A stretch of 64,000 nucleotides of DNA, from positions 1 through 64,000 of the forward strand of contig LLEY01000198.1 in assembly GCA_001414485.1 (NCBI GenBank), read 5' to 3'. The position numbers were made by a program, and so were the translations under genes. This document shows positions 36,405 through 47,559 of the stretch, piece by piece (within the stretch, counting starts at the first letter, position 1; every line of letters begins with the position of its first letter). This DNA is from Calycina herbarum (lineage: Eukaryota; Ascomycota; Leotiomycetes; Helotiales; Pezizellaceae). The notes beneath the pieces were generated by a model that did not search any database, was not told the DNA's origin, and was given only the letters and a program-made list of their open reading frames with translations.

Positions 36405-37024
36405 AGAAGAATAATCGAATCTTCTTATATATAGATAGCTTTTATAATTTAATTTATTAGTATTTATTATAAGCTCTAATATAAGATTCGATTCTTCTCT
36501 TATAGTAATACTAGAACTTAAGAGCTATTTATTATAGAGCTAAAGAAACTAGAGACAAATTATATATAGCTAGAATTATATATATAAGCTTCTATTTCTC
36601 TAGAACTCTCTTCTCTTCTTACTTTACTATTCGCTTGATATAGTAGTTTCTAGTTTAACTCTATATTTATTATAGTAGATAAGTAGTTAACTCTATATTA
36701 GTTATATTATAATAAACTTATCTCTTTATTTAAAAAGACTTATTATAATATCTTACTTTATTATTTATTTTATACTTCTTTACTTTTATTTTATAACCTA
36801 ACTAAACTATTACGTAATTACTACTCTTAATTTAACTATCTCGCTTAACTACTCTATTTAAGTTAATTACTATAAGTTATACTATCTCTCTAATTTTAAT
36901 TACTAAGCTTTATATAAAGCAGCTTTCTTAATTCCTCGCTTCTCTCTCTATAAAGGTTAACTAATATATACGCTAAGACTTGCTTATATATATATATCTA
37001 AGAGTAATATACGTAACTAATAAG
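36405..37024. other. AT-rich RIP-degraded stretch, no gene recognised
   Basis: About 80 percent A+T with dense TAA/TAG in all frames. No terminal repeat or domain recognised. Probably old transposon sequence at the border of gene island B. Confidence 0.5.
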
Positions 37025-37460
37025 AGGCTATGCAGCTTCAGAGGCCTTTAGGCTTCTATCATACAGCTCTAGCGCTCTGAGCGTTGAAGGATGCTCCTAG
37101 CTGCTTTTACTTTAGAGAGTAATACGCTACAAATCCAAAAACCCAAAAACAAACAAGAGGCGCTACAGCTTCAGGGGCCTTTAGGCTTCTACCACACAGC
37201 TCCAGCACTCCAAGCACTGAAGGATGCCTCTACCTGCTTATCCTTCAGAGAGTAGTCCTCGAAGCTGTAGCGCCTCCTGTATATTTTCGGGTTTTCGGAT
37301 TTTCGGGCTTCTCTGGCGCTCTAACCGACGAAGCTGCCTTTCCAGGGCCTAGTTTGAAAACTAGAAACCAGAAAACCGTTCTCCCTTTCTATAAAAACTG
37401 AAGTTATCTGAGGCTTGTGTACACGTAGAGCGAGGACTTAGCCCAATTTTCCCCGCTCCA
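37025..37460 (+). repeat. Short tandem/dispersed repeat, left copy
   Basis: Two monomers of about 130 bp, each with GCAGCTTCAGRGGCCTTTAGG, ACAGCTCYAGC and GAAGGATG blocks, followed by a unique tail with GAAAACCGTTCTCCCTTTCT and GAGGACTTAGCCCAATTYTC. The second monomer ends in an inverted copy of its start (GAGGCGCTACAGCTTC near 37156 against GAAGCTGTAGCGCCTC near 37262), so it can fold as a hairpin. A homologous copy in the same orientation is at 46341-46785. It is not an LTR: no TG...CA ends or target duplication were found. Confidence 0.8.
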
Positions 37461-38205
37461 GACGTACACCAGCCTCAGATCGGCCAAGACGCACGAGTTC
37501 TTGGATTCAGGATCATGAATGCGGGAAACCCTGAAAAGAGATTTTATTTTTGTGGCTGTAGGCAACAATGATACGTGGCCGATGCCGCTTTTGTGCTGCT
37601 GAAAAGCTGGAATCGCGATTTGACAAACAAACATCAGCCTATCGTTACGCGCTCTGCGGTTACCAGAGTAATTGAAAATAGGGACTCTGGACTTTGGAAT
37701 TTGGGCTGTCTCCATTGGCCACGACTACATCAGCCTCCTAGCGAGAACCAGACCAAAAGTCCTGTCCTTTCGACAATAGGGCGGATAAGCGCACTTAGGG
37801 AATTCCATTGCGAAACCACATTTCTACACCTTGTTGGTTTTGAGGCCATGTTATGGGAAAGTCGACCTAAGGCAGCCCGTGCTCAGGAGTCTTGTTTCTC
37901 GCAAGTAGCCATCAACACTCATTCATTTTATGTACCTTAAAAGGTCTTTTACTCTTGCTTCTCCGAAGTGCATCATTGTAACAATCGCTGTAGCGCAACA
38001 TTTTTCTTTCCCAGCAACTTTATCCCTACTAATCCTGCTACTACGAGAACTCGCTCGAAGGAATCTAACATTCACTGGGACCGATGTACGCGACGAGCTT
38101 CCAAAACGCAGGTTTGGGCTTGTAAGCTTTGTAAGTTACTCCAAAGCAGCCTTCATTGGGGTTGGGGCCAGAATTGATCGCGTTGTGGAATCCCACCGAA
38201 CCATT
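37461..38205. other. Intergenic stretch, no gene supported
   Basis: Normal composition. Open frames of about 100-120 codons occur on both strands (37404-37715 minus, 37575-37940 plus, 37930-38298 plus), but they overlap, show no domain, and none has a convincing start context, so they are not called as genes. Confidence 0.4.
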
Positions 38206-38577
38206 TCAGCCCCTACCACAATCTCCTTGACCCAAACCTTGCTGTTGTACCACCACTTCCCACACCGAGAAAACCAACTTAATGCCGCCCGTTTTTGATT
38301 CTTCCGCTTGATTCTTCAGCTCCTGTAGGAAAATCTCTTCAAAAATATCATCCCTTACTCCAACTTTCCCTTTCTCGGATACGAAACGGGTTAGATATGA
38401 TCGATTGATGAGATGATCTCGTAACTTACATGTTCCATTCAGAATCACCGCTGGTGGTTACTTATCCTTTCCTTTCACTTCCTCCAATATCATGTCTAGA
38501 ACAAGACAAACAAATTCTTGTACTCCTTTTACGGTGGAATTGACCTTCCCTCGGTCGGTGCTGTCTTTTTCTACCAT
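38206..38577 (-). pseudogene. Small hypothetical ORF with one in-frame stop
   Basis: A single frame starts MVEKDSTDRGKVNST at 38577 and runs to TAG at 38206, broken only by TAA at 38460-38458 (KGKDK, stop, PPAVILNGTC). The stop could be CAA changed to TAA, a RIP-type change. After it the protein is Glu/Lys-rich and regular (FVSEKGKVGVRDDIFEEIFLQEL...), which looks like real coding sequence. No intron of usable size removes the stop. No family is recognised. It may be a decayed gene, or the second part alone may be translated from the internal ATG at 38448. Confidence 0.4.
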
Positions 38578-39001
38578 ACTAATGATATTAATGATATGGA
38601 GAAGGACTAAGTTGCAGGTTTAGGTTTTGATATCTCGTTTTGAAGTAGAAGGAAAGAGAAGAAGTTAAGACTCGGAAGATTAGAGATTTAGAAAAGGCAA
38701 TCTACCCAATCTTTAACAAGAACAATGACTACCATCATTATCATCCTTGTGTGTATTATAATAGTTCATTGAGATTCTAACGTGTACTTTTCTTTATTTT
38801 TTAAAGATAAAACTTAATTCATTAATTACATCCGTACCAAATTAGCTCTACATTGGACGGTCGAGTAGCAAGCAGACACCGGTAACAGCGAGCAGAGATC
38901 TGCTGCCAAAGATCTGTACATTGTCGTCGAGATATATGCGTTTAATTTGCTTCCGCGCCAGGCTGATTGCGGGTATACAACGATGAGAGGGTAGAAATTT
39001 A

Positions 39002-41636
39002 TCAGCAGTTCCAATAGGCATCCATATCGCGATGCTAAATGACTAGGTCAGCATTTGGTACTGTAAGACTCACACTTCATAGTTAAGAACTTACCGGTGG
39101 TGCCCCATTTCTATCCCAATTACCAACATTGAAATGCGGCGTCACTTTATTGTCCCTGGCATTCGTGTCCCATGATTGAGTCCCCGCCTGCACAATTACA
39201 AGCCTCTTTTCATACCCAAAATCTGGTCTCGTGTTACCACCACCTGTATCGCCTGGTGCTATTCTTTTCTCACGTGCCGCTCTCTTGCTCTGAACCTTGG
39301 TTGAAAAGGTAACCATCACATCATAATCGAGTTTACTGTCTCCCTTGGGGATGGTGATTGTACTTCCCCATCTCAATTCGGCATTCCCATTTTTGATCTT
39401 CTTCTTGGTGAGTTCTTTACCGCCGCTATCTTTGATAGTAAACTCGGCACCAAGAGTTGACCCCTTATCCCCATCTGTTGCCTCTTCAAAGATGTGAATT
39501 GAGCAGACTCCACCTTGGTAAGCTTTGGGTTGGGGAGGAGGCGTTGGGGGTGTCGGTTTGGGTACGGCGCTGGGAGTGACATCACAGCTCGCAGGACGTG
39601 TTACACTGGCGGTTGGACAAATGGTTCCAGTTTCGGCAAACAATACAAGTCTGCAGTTGACGTATGAACTGCTCGAGCACTTCTTGCTCAAGGTTGAGAG
39701 TGGCGGAGTGTCAATGGAAGTAGAATGCGATGTTAACGAAATAGTCTGTGTGGGAAGAGTCGTGAAGTTGCAATAATTCGTCGTTGCCTTATCAACGGTT
39801 GAAAACGGTCCTCTACCTCCACAAAAACACCATGAAGCTGGCTCGTTGTTGAATCCCATGAGCACATTATTCCCCTCATTGCAAACTGGAGGGGGAGTAG
39901 GTGATGGAAAGGAAGTGCTAGATCTTGAAGATGTTTGCAAAACACTCGAGTTTTTGGAGCCTGAAAAGGAGGCAGTTACTGACGATCCAGTGGAGCTACT
40001 TGCACTAGAGCCAGGGGATGATGACATTGATGACAATGTCATTCCATCATTGGTGCCGTCGTCCCAAAATGCCAATGGAATCGTTGTTCCACTAATCACT
40101 GTTGTCGGAACTCCAGCAATCGCTGATACACTGATACTTGAAATTTTGGCTTCTGCGGATATTGGACAAGCACCTACTACTGTTGATGAAACCGTTGTTG
40201 TTATATCGCATCCCGATGTTGTGACCGTTTGAGTGACACACCCAGAAGTAGCTGTAATTCCGGCTCCTGAACCTGACACCGAGGTGCACGTAACGTACTT
40301 ATCATAGCCCGTAGTAGGCTTAGTGCAAGTGCTTGAAGCTAACGATGTTTTTGACGCAGAAGTCCTGCTTCTACTTTCGTTTGCGGTAGAGCTCGAGTGG
40401 TCCTCTTTTTCTTCTTCCTCCAGCTCGTCGATCTCGCCTTGAGCTCCTTCTAAGGCCCCTGTAACGGCACTGACAGCACCGGCGCCTACGTTTGGAAGAT
40501 TGGTCGCGATTTTGGAAAGTCCATTGGTAATAGTCCCGAGGCCTTTCGTGAGAGCACTATTTGTAGAAAATTAGCATTCGATGTTAAAGAAATGGCATAA
40601 AAATCAGAAGCGGAAGAAATAGCTGAATTTTCGAGAGTGTCTAAGAAAAAGGATCCCTGGAAATATGTCAAGCAAGGAGGAAAGATATCAAAGGTTTACT
40701 TACCCAAAGAGTCCACCGCCACCGCCACCGCCACCGCCTTTCGGAAGGCTTCCAAGCAGACCTGCGATACCCCCTAAGACACCATTGATGTTATTAATGA
40801 TAGGCGTTGCCTTTGCAGGTGAAGGATTGGAAGCCCATGCTGATATATCAGCGTAAAGCCCAACGACCTGGTTAGATACAGCAGCAACATTGGTAGAAAG
40901 AGCCGGCGAGTCTGACGTGATTGTAGTTGTAGGGGCCGGGAAAGTTATAGCTTGACCGGTTACGCCTATCAAAACAGCAACCTACAAGAATATAGCGTCA
41001 GCATTGCCTTGTTAATAGAGGAGTTCAAAAGCAGGAGAATGTCTCAGATGCCCCGAGGATATATAAACATTCTCCAAACTTTGGCAAGAAGTGAGAAATG
41101 AATTCCCAAAAGTTGCTTACGATATTTGTAACTCCATTTTGAACAACCGTGGAGGTCGCGATGGAAGGCTGTGGGAGAGCTTCAAGCCCTGAAAGGGCGG
41201 AAGAAGCCGAAGCTGCAAGTGATGTAGTACTTGATGGTAGAGCCCTTGTTATGAAGCTACTACCACTTAAGCTAATTTGAGAAGCCGTACCTGAGATTGA
41301 TGTCGAGCTGCTTTGAGAGAGCGAGTTTGTGGTTGATCCCGAGTTTGTACTGCTTAACACAGTGCCAGTACTATTTCCGAACGCGCTGCCTGGTTGAGAG
41401 GCGGATTTTGACTGTGTGGTTTGAATTATACTAGACGACTGAGAAGCAGAACTACTAACAGAACTGCTAGCATCACGACTGGCACTTCTGGTTGAGTTGG
41501 TGTAACTCTGGAACATAGAGCTACTCGAGAGGAGAGAGCTTGTGAAGCTGGAACCTGGGCTAAGCGATGCAGTACTTGCTATACTTGCAAAGCAAAAAAT
41601 TAATGTGACCCCCAAGAGAGGAATGTTGTGCGCCAT
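39002..41636 (-). CDS. Secreted Ser/Thr-rich surface protein, four exons
   Basis: Exons 41636-41121, 40981-40704, 40556-39095 and 39034-39002 join in consistent phases (0, 2, 0) through introns with GTAAGC or GTAAGT donors, a CTAAT branch site in the second, and YAG acceptors (TAG in all three), giving 762 aa. The start has a clear signal peptide (MAHNIPLLGVTLIFCFASIASTAS). Residues about 25-165 are Ser-rich, consistent with O-mannosylation. A poly-Gly run of nine sits at the end of exon 2. A Glu-rich helix follows, then a second Ser/Thr and Cys region with paired cysteines, a proline stretch (TPPTPPPQPK) and a C-terminal domain ending HRDMDAYWNC, like other fungal cell-wall proteins that close with an MDC...C motif. 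Likely wall-anchored or secreted; no catalytic site seen. Confidence 0.85.
40711..40738 (-). repeat. GGTGGC microsatellite coding poly-glycine
   Basis: Near-perfect (CCACCG/CCGCCA)n run on the plus strand within exon 2 of the secreted protein; codes nine glycines just before the intron. Prone to length variation. Confidence 0.8.
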
Positions 41637-42829
41637 TACAGGAGATCCAGATCCAAGGCGAAATATATCTTATCCCGAGTTAAGATATAGAGCTGCTTGA
41701 AGGTTTTGATTTAAAAGAATACAAAATATCTCGATGGAAACCACCATACAAGGCATTTGGTGCCAGAAGTTGCGAATGGAAAGAGGTCGAAGCAAATTGG
41801 AGAACGGCTTTCTGGTCCATGAGTGTGCGCCAACTTATGTAGCATGAAGGAACAGCTTGTATGAAACTTGAGGTGGTCATCCGCGGCATAAGATTGAGAG
41901 AGAATCAAAAACAACAAAATATTAATTGTACGTCAGGCGCTGCAGGTTCTATTAAAGAGCCAATAGTCGAAATGATGAACTCGAAGGAATCGTTTCAAAT
42001 CCTTCGCAGTGTTGTAAATCAGTTACGAGGGGTTTACAGCCTCCGGAAACAAAATGAGCAACAAGAATATGCAGGAAATGACTTCATATTCATCTAGCGC
42101 GTACGTAAACGTCAGTATCACGCCCCTTGACCACATAACATTCATCTCATCCGAATCTTTTAGGGATGAAAGAGCCTAAAAGTGGCGTGTTGCTCAGCCC
42201 TATGAGGCGCCTCGCAGGAACACTCCCCTGAAACCCAGCTGTTAATTTACTTCGTACCAACTGGCTCGTCAAGGGATATCCAGATTCAGACAGAAGTGCA
42301 CGCTGGTCATACTCGAAGCAACAGTGAGAATAGTTAGTTACCTGGCTTATCATTCACCTCTGTGCCCCAAGAATCGCAAATGTGCCCTTTCATTTACTTT
42401 GCAGATCACCAACTAAGGATCGGTTTCCTTGTGCTGCTTTCGCTCGGACATCTCTCGTGATTTGAGAAATATTTCTGTTACCAATTTTAGAATTTATATC
42501 GAGTTTCTAGAATACTATAACCAGAGATTTGAATCCTAACTCGTAGTTTAAATACCTTCCGTGCAAACCACTTTAGAATTTTCCGTCAAACCAGGACAGG
42601 ACTTCTTCCAATTCTTGCTCGTATTTACCGCCCTTCGTCCGGTGTTTCTGATCACGTTCTTTAGTCACCCACTGCGCAGCCTTGTCTTCAATTATGAATA
42701 TCTGGGTGGTTCTGGGGTTCATTATCTCTGTCGTAGCTTCTCCATTGGAAAGGCCGTTGAAAGGTCCTTTCGGACATCCGTTAGAACAGTGAACACAGAC
42801 CGGCCTTACCTTGCTAGGCTATAGAGCTC
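41637..42829. other. Upstream region of the secreted-protein gene, no gene supported
   Basis: Normal composition. It should contain the promoter of the minus-strand secreted-protein gene. Short frames on both strands (for example 41861-42097 plus, 42147-42353 minus, 42561-42824 plus) have no recognisable domain. The last may belong to the 5' part of the decayed gene that follows. Confidence 0.4.
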
Positions 42830-44650
42830 TTAGTGAGGTACTTTTATTATCATTGCAATATCGAGCAATTGAGTAACATGTTTTCACAGGGATTGGCTAA
42901 GCTATATCAACAAAACAACAATAAACCTGTACCCAGTTTACCTGGCAGCAGTGACCAGTTAGGTCCAAGATACTACTTAACTCCAAATATACGTGAGCCT
43001 TATCCTCCTATTGAAACAATCCTTTCTTTTAGAGAGTTGTGAAGCTGGGAGTTGTTTTGCGAGTAATGTCGGCTCCAGAGATAACTCTTGAATTATTCAT
43101 CTCTCAATAACCCTTCGAATTTTCAGTATGCTAATGCGTTGAATAGGGGGATGGATAGGTGCATGGGACTGCGTCTTTCTTACGTCTTACACAGGAGACG
43201 ACCCTACGAAAACCCCAATACCAACTGCTTGGAATAATGCGAACAAGGTGTGGGTACCTGCTTCATATGGCTGTGATCCACCAAAACCGTTGTATCTCAG
43301 TGCACAAGGTCAGTGAACTTTCAGAGGCCCTATAGAAGCCCTCTTCCTATTCCCCATTTTTGATTTCCTATGTTGACATAGTTCAAAGCTGTCAACAGGC
43401 TCGGATTCTTGAAGGCCATCTTTGGCGAAAATTCAGGCGCCACTACCGAAAACACTTGTTTATTCAGCAAGATCTTTCTTCGAGGTATGGACACCGATCC
43501 GGAACAACAAAAGCTGCAGATGTTACTTCCACAGGGTATGCTTGATACTTTGGGTGTCACCGTTCAATGCGCTTCTAGGCAAGACATACCAGGCCAGGCA
43601 GCCCTAGCTGCATGGGGAACAGCGGATTGGTATAACTTGCCAAAAATGAGAGGTACGCCACAGAGGTTCTAGCTAGAGGCTTCAAGGTTGAAATGGGGTT
43701 GGGAAATTTATGTTCGCTATACCCGTTAGTCTTCCAGGTAGACAATAATTCGCTAGATTTTATTCATATGAAACTAGGGTGAAAAAGAAATGTGCAGGAA
43801 TCTTACTCAAGTACGTCCTGAAGTCTCCAATATTGGTCGCGCTTACCTGGTAACTAATTGTTGTGATATCGGGCAATTACAAATATAATCCCTTAATGCT
43901 TGAAATCATGATATTAGTCCTATGTGTAGAAGTGAAGGCCTAGCTACTGTTGCAATGCTGCACTTCAGAGGGCAAGAGTAAAAGACTTGAATCCCATGCC
44001 ATGCTCTACAAGAGCAGAAGGCACATTTATATACAACTTTGCAATAGCAATTGCCGCATCTATTTACCGGAAAACTCTTCCTCGGCATGCCCGACGGGCA
44101 TACCGATATCTCCTTAAGTGGCTTGATCTAACAGATATCACCGTACCTATCAACAGCTACCTAGGCAAGGAGTGGAAGAGGAAATGCTTCTTCGCTCAAG
44201 ATGGGGCATGTGAACCTCCCGTACTTGCCCCTTAACTCCGCCGCATATCTTTTTCACTTTGCAGGATTCCTGTAACGTACATGCCAAAGATGCAATGGAA
44301 ATTATTTCAGGGGGATACTATTGTGATGAAATAAATGCACGTAAGTTATCTAGATGGCGCCGCGGCGATCCATGAAGAACCTTTGCGGATTACGGTAGTA
44401 CCGACCAATAAGGAATCAAACGCCAGTTACGCATAGTGACTGGTGGGATTTTACCAGGGTTCACCCCCTCGTTTGCGGCGATACACATGCGCCACGATTT
44501 ATGGGTGTTCACTTACATGTTCACTCCGTGGCTGGAGTATAATGCAGGTAGTAGAGAATATAAGCCACATCTCTACGACTTCACCTTCCCAATCTCGACC
44601 GCCCTTCCGCCCACCACAGTGTATTTGCAAGATTTGCCTGGCTCTTGATT
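42830..44650 (+). pseudogene. Conserved fungal hypothetical gene, multiply frameshifted
   Basis: Pieces in different plus-strand frames read like one protein: YANALNRGMDRCMGLRLSYVL (43128), then TGDDPTKTPIPTAW and CDPPKPLYLSAQ (43192-43307), AVNRLGFLKAIFGENSG to LLPQGMLDTLGVTVQCASR (43385-43580), RYATEVLARGFKVEMG (43650-43700), YETRVKKKCAGILLKYV (43770-43820), a basic AIAIAASIYRKTLPRHARRAY block (44040-44100) and HMRHDLWVFTYMFTPWLEYN (44486-44545). The block order and composition look like a conserved Leotiomycete-type protein of unknown role. At least three frame changes (near 43190, 43648, 43765) do not coincide with good introns, so I call it a pseudogene. One boundary (43308-43380) could be a true intron. 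Confidence 0.6.
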
Positions 44651-44797
44651 TGCCTTGTCTCTGAATTATTTGGGTACCATTTTTGGCAGTGAAATTCGCG
44701 CTGTGGGCTACAATATTTCTGCTTCTTTGTCCTGCTGAGACGACCTTTTGTGAAATTTCAATCACGAGAGGTCAGACTTGGCGCAACATTCCTCGAC

Positions 44798-45468
44798 ATG
44801 AACAAGGCACTCTGCTCTATTCTTTGTGGGGAGGACGAGTGGTGTTTTGATGGGGAGGACAAGGCGATGAAATTCAACTCGGATGGTACCGGAGAGGTGT
44901 GTAAGCTCCTAGATTTCCCAGCGCTTAATGCTGATTTCCTGTTACACAGCTTTGGGGCCGTACCACTTTCCAGTACTGGATTGTTGTAGACCTGCAGTGG
45001 AAGAGTATCAGCGTTGGACCACAAGACATAAATGTCACACCTGTGCAAAGCAACAAAGCCCCCAGCTTAATAGGGCAGATCAACCTCGAAATGACACTTT
45101 TAAACCGTATACCACAAGAGGTACAATCCTATCGGCCTATGCCCGTGTTTAACGAGCTTGAAGACGATGCGTTCCAACCCAGGCTATACAGCATTAGAAT
45201 CGAGAAAGGAAACTTCACATTACCTTGTTTCGCCGGATCTGAGAACGGGTACAGGCCCAACAACCGGTACGCGCTCCGTCTACTGTTTGATAGATCGCCA
45301 TACCCGCCACGAAAGGACTGGATGAAACCGGAGTATGGACCTGATGGCTGCGGATTTTGGGATCGGAAGGAGTTTGTTGGTCGCAGCACTCCAGGGCTGG
45401 ATAACAAGAAGAGAGCGATGAATGACCCCGCTCCAGCAGGCGGCTGGGATTCCTGCGCGGTCTGCTAG
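44798..45468 (+). CDS. Conserved fungal hypothetical protein, two exons
   Basis: Exon 1 44798-44896 and exon 2 44950-45468 join in phase 0 over a 53-bp intron (GTGTGT donor, TTACACAG acceptor), giving about 205 aa from MNKALCSILCGEDEWCF. The join creates DGTGELWGRTTFQYWIVVDL, the expected strand order of this group, which supports the splice. Later blocks are RIEKGNFTLPCF, NRYALRLLFDRSPYPPRKDW and DGCGFWDRKEFVGR. I know similar fungal proteins with FDxDGxGxLW and IEKGNF...YxPxYALRLxxDxSPYP motifs, but no function. The start could lie in a further 5' exon. It follows the decayed gene on the same strand and may be its intact neighbour or its last part. Confidence 0.65.
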
Positions 45469-46340
45469 TGGTGCAATTCACTTGTTGGAAGAGACTCAGT
45501 TAGGTGGCTAAGATGTGCTTGAGTATAGGAACTGGCAGGTTCGGGGTTGGTTTTCAAGAAGGAAGTTGAAGCGAATTAATTCATGATGCGAACGGGGAGT
45601 TGCAGTGACACGATGAATGCATTTAGTAATTTTCGTTCTGCACTGTGGATGGTTTCCAATATTAAGAGAAGGGTTGGGCGCCTTGGGTGCAATCAATCCC
45701 TACATAGGATTACCTCGCCATGCTCATCTCCTTCAACTTCAAAACCAGCGCATCCAATGGATGGATATATCAAATTGATATATCCATAAATATCCAATCC
45801 ATTGGATTTAGGTTATTAGATCTATTGGATATATGGGGATATATGGTGTTTTGGCTTAGTCTAATAGGGGTAGTTTTAGGGTTTTGTTTCAGGGCTTTTA
45901 GGGCGGACAAACGCTATTCCACCACCACCACCACTCCCATCTCAACACTATCAATACCAACAATATGGCATCCAGCGGAGACGATTTAAGTGATTTGAGT
46001 GTGTTGAGTTACTAAGTTACTGAAGGTCATTGAGAATTGATTGATTTGTGTAGGTCGGCCAGCTAAGTCTATATATAAGGAGTGAATGCTGACAAAAGAG
46101 AGTATTACGCTATGGTAGTGCTTGGAACAAGTGATACAAAACGAGTGATCATTGTGAACGTGTGGAGTGAACCACTATTTGCTGTGATGAATACGGAGTC
46201 AAACTGAACACTGCTATATTGAACGAACAACAAAGTGAGGAAGGAAGAGAGTTCCAGAGGAACGGAAGCTTATATACAGGATGCCAGCAGCACGCACGTG
46301 CCGTGCTACACGTGATCTGCCCCCAGTTCCTCCAACTCCG
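45469..46340. other. Intergenic stretch with a strong palindrome
   Basis: No gene seen. Contains the inverted repeat entered separately, a CCACCACCACCACTCCC microsatellite near 45920 and a TATATATAAGG motif near 46070 that might serve as a TATA box of an unseen transcript. Confidence 0.4.
45752..45812. repeat. AT-rich inverted repeat (hairpin)
   Basis: GGATATATCAA, one base, then TTGATATATCC forms a near-perfect 23-bp palindrome at about 45763-45785. It is embedded in longer arms ATCCAATGGAT and ATCCATTGGAT at about 45750 and 45800. Further TTGGATATATGG copies follow to 45855. It could be the end of a small MITE-like element. Confidence 0.6.
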
Positions 46341-46785
46341 TAACAGTTACAGCTTCGGGGGTCTTGAGGCTACTACTACTTAACTCTAGCTCTCCAGGCG
46401 CTGAAGGATGCACCGAGCTGCTTTTACTTAAGGGAGTAGTACGCTGCAACTCTGAAAAACTGAAAACAATCAGGAGGTGCTATAGCTTCGGGGTCTTAAG
46501 GCTACTACCACACAGCTCCAGCGCTCCAAGCGCCGAAGGATGCTTTTCCTTCAGGGAGTAGTACGCTATAAATCCAGGAACCTGAAAACACACTAGAGGC
46601 CTACAGCTTCGAGGACTTTCGAGCTACCACCACACTGCTCCAGCACTCTAACCGCCGAAGCTGCTTTTCCAGTACCTAGCCTGAAAACCAGAAAACCAGA
46701 AAACCGTTCTCCCTTTCTACAAAAACTGAAGTCATCTGAGGCTTGTGTACATGGAGAGCAAGGACTTAGCCCAATTCTCCTCAGT
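46341..46785 (+). repeat. Short tandem/dispersed repeat, right copy
   Basis: Three monomers of about 120-130 bp with the same blocks as the copy at 37025-37460 (ACAGCTTCGGGG, ACAGCTCCAGCGCTCCAAGC, GCTGAAGGATGC, GGGAGTAGTACGCT), then the same unique tail (GAAAACCGTTCTCCCTTTCT, GAGGCTTGTGTACA, GAGCAAGGACTTAGCCCAAT). Same orientation as the left copy. The copies bracket the 9-kb gene island B. Confidence 0.8.
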
Positions 46786-47546
46786 CTATAGTCGTATGTA
46801 CCAGCAATTAGGTTATCCATGTATCAGTTAGAATTTGGAAGGGATGCCAGAATTTGGGCGCAAAGGCCCAAGTAACCGTACACAACTAGTGAGAAATCTT
46901 AAAAGATCAAGCTTAATTGACTCAGATGACACACGGGGTAATGAAATTCAATTATATTAAGCCGTTGGAATCATGGATTGGCTGTCTATTGTTTTACTTG
47001 ACGCAAGTGTCAAGAATATCGATTAAAGTGGTTAAAATAGTGATGATATTGTATATATTCTAGATCAAGACTCCTAAGCGCGGGGTAAACACAGCCCATT
47101 TGGATGACTAATCACCCACTCCCTGACAGCAAGATGCCCAGAGCGGCGGTAGAGACTCTTTCGGGATTTGGTAAGTGTTCAGAAAAATAGACTTATTTAA
47201 CAACAATCCTTTGGAGATTACTATAGACTTTGCGATCTTTTTAGCAGTAGAGCATTTGAAGCTTTGGAGAGAGAAGGGATGTAAATAGAAGCATTGTTAC
47301 TTGATTGGCTCTTTTGCTTTCTGTGATATCGGTCCACGTGACTGGCCGATAATCACAGGGTCTGCTCCATATATGCGCTATTAGTCAAAATGATACCGTT
47401 CAGTAGTCATTTTAGGTGAACTTTTACGTTATTCCTGCTCTGGCGCAACGGTTACCTTGTATATTACGCAGACTAATAGTTGGTAATATAACATTTCACC
47501 GTTCTCCAGTCCACGTGATGCTGCGCCAACGGATTTATTCCCCGCT
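46786..47546. promoter_or_regulatory. Former upstream region of the HET gene, no gene seen
   Basis: Before the LINE inserted, this stretch joined directly to 56206 and so was the promoter side of the HET-domain gene. CACGTG motifs occur at about 47336 and 47513 and could be bHLH/CACGTG-factor sites; this is inference. Short frames here show no domain. Confidence 0.45.
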
Positions 47547-47559
47547 TCCATTCCCGTTC
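47547..47559. other. Left target-site duplication of the LINE
   Basis: TCCATTCCCGTTC, repeated at 56193-56205 immediately after the LINE 3' tail. Confidence 0.9.

Noticed and set aside
37575..38298. Plus-strand frames of 121 and 122 codons
   Set aside because: No recognisable motif, overlapping frames on the other strand, unconvincing starts.
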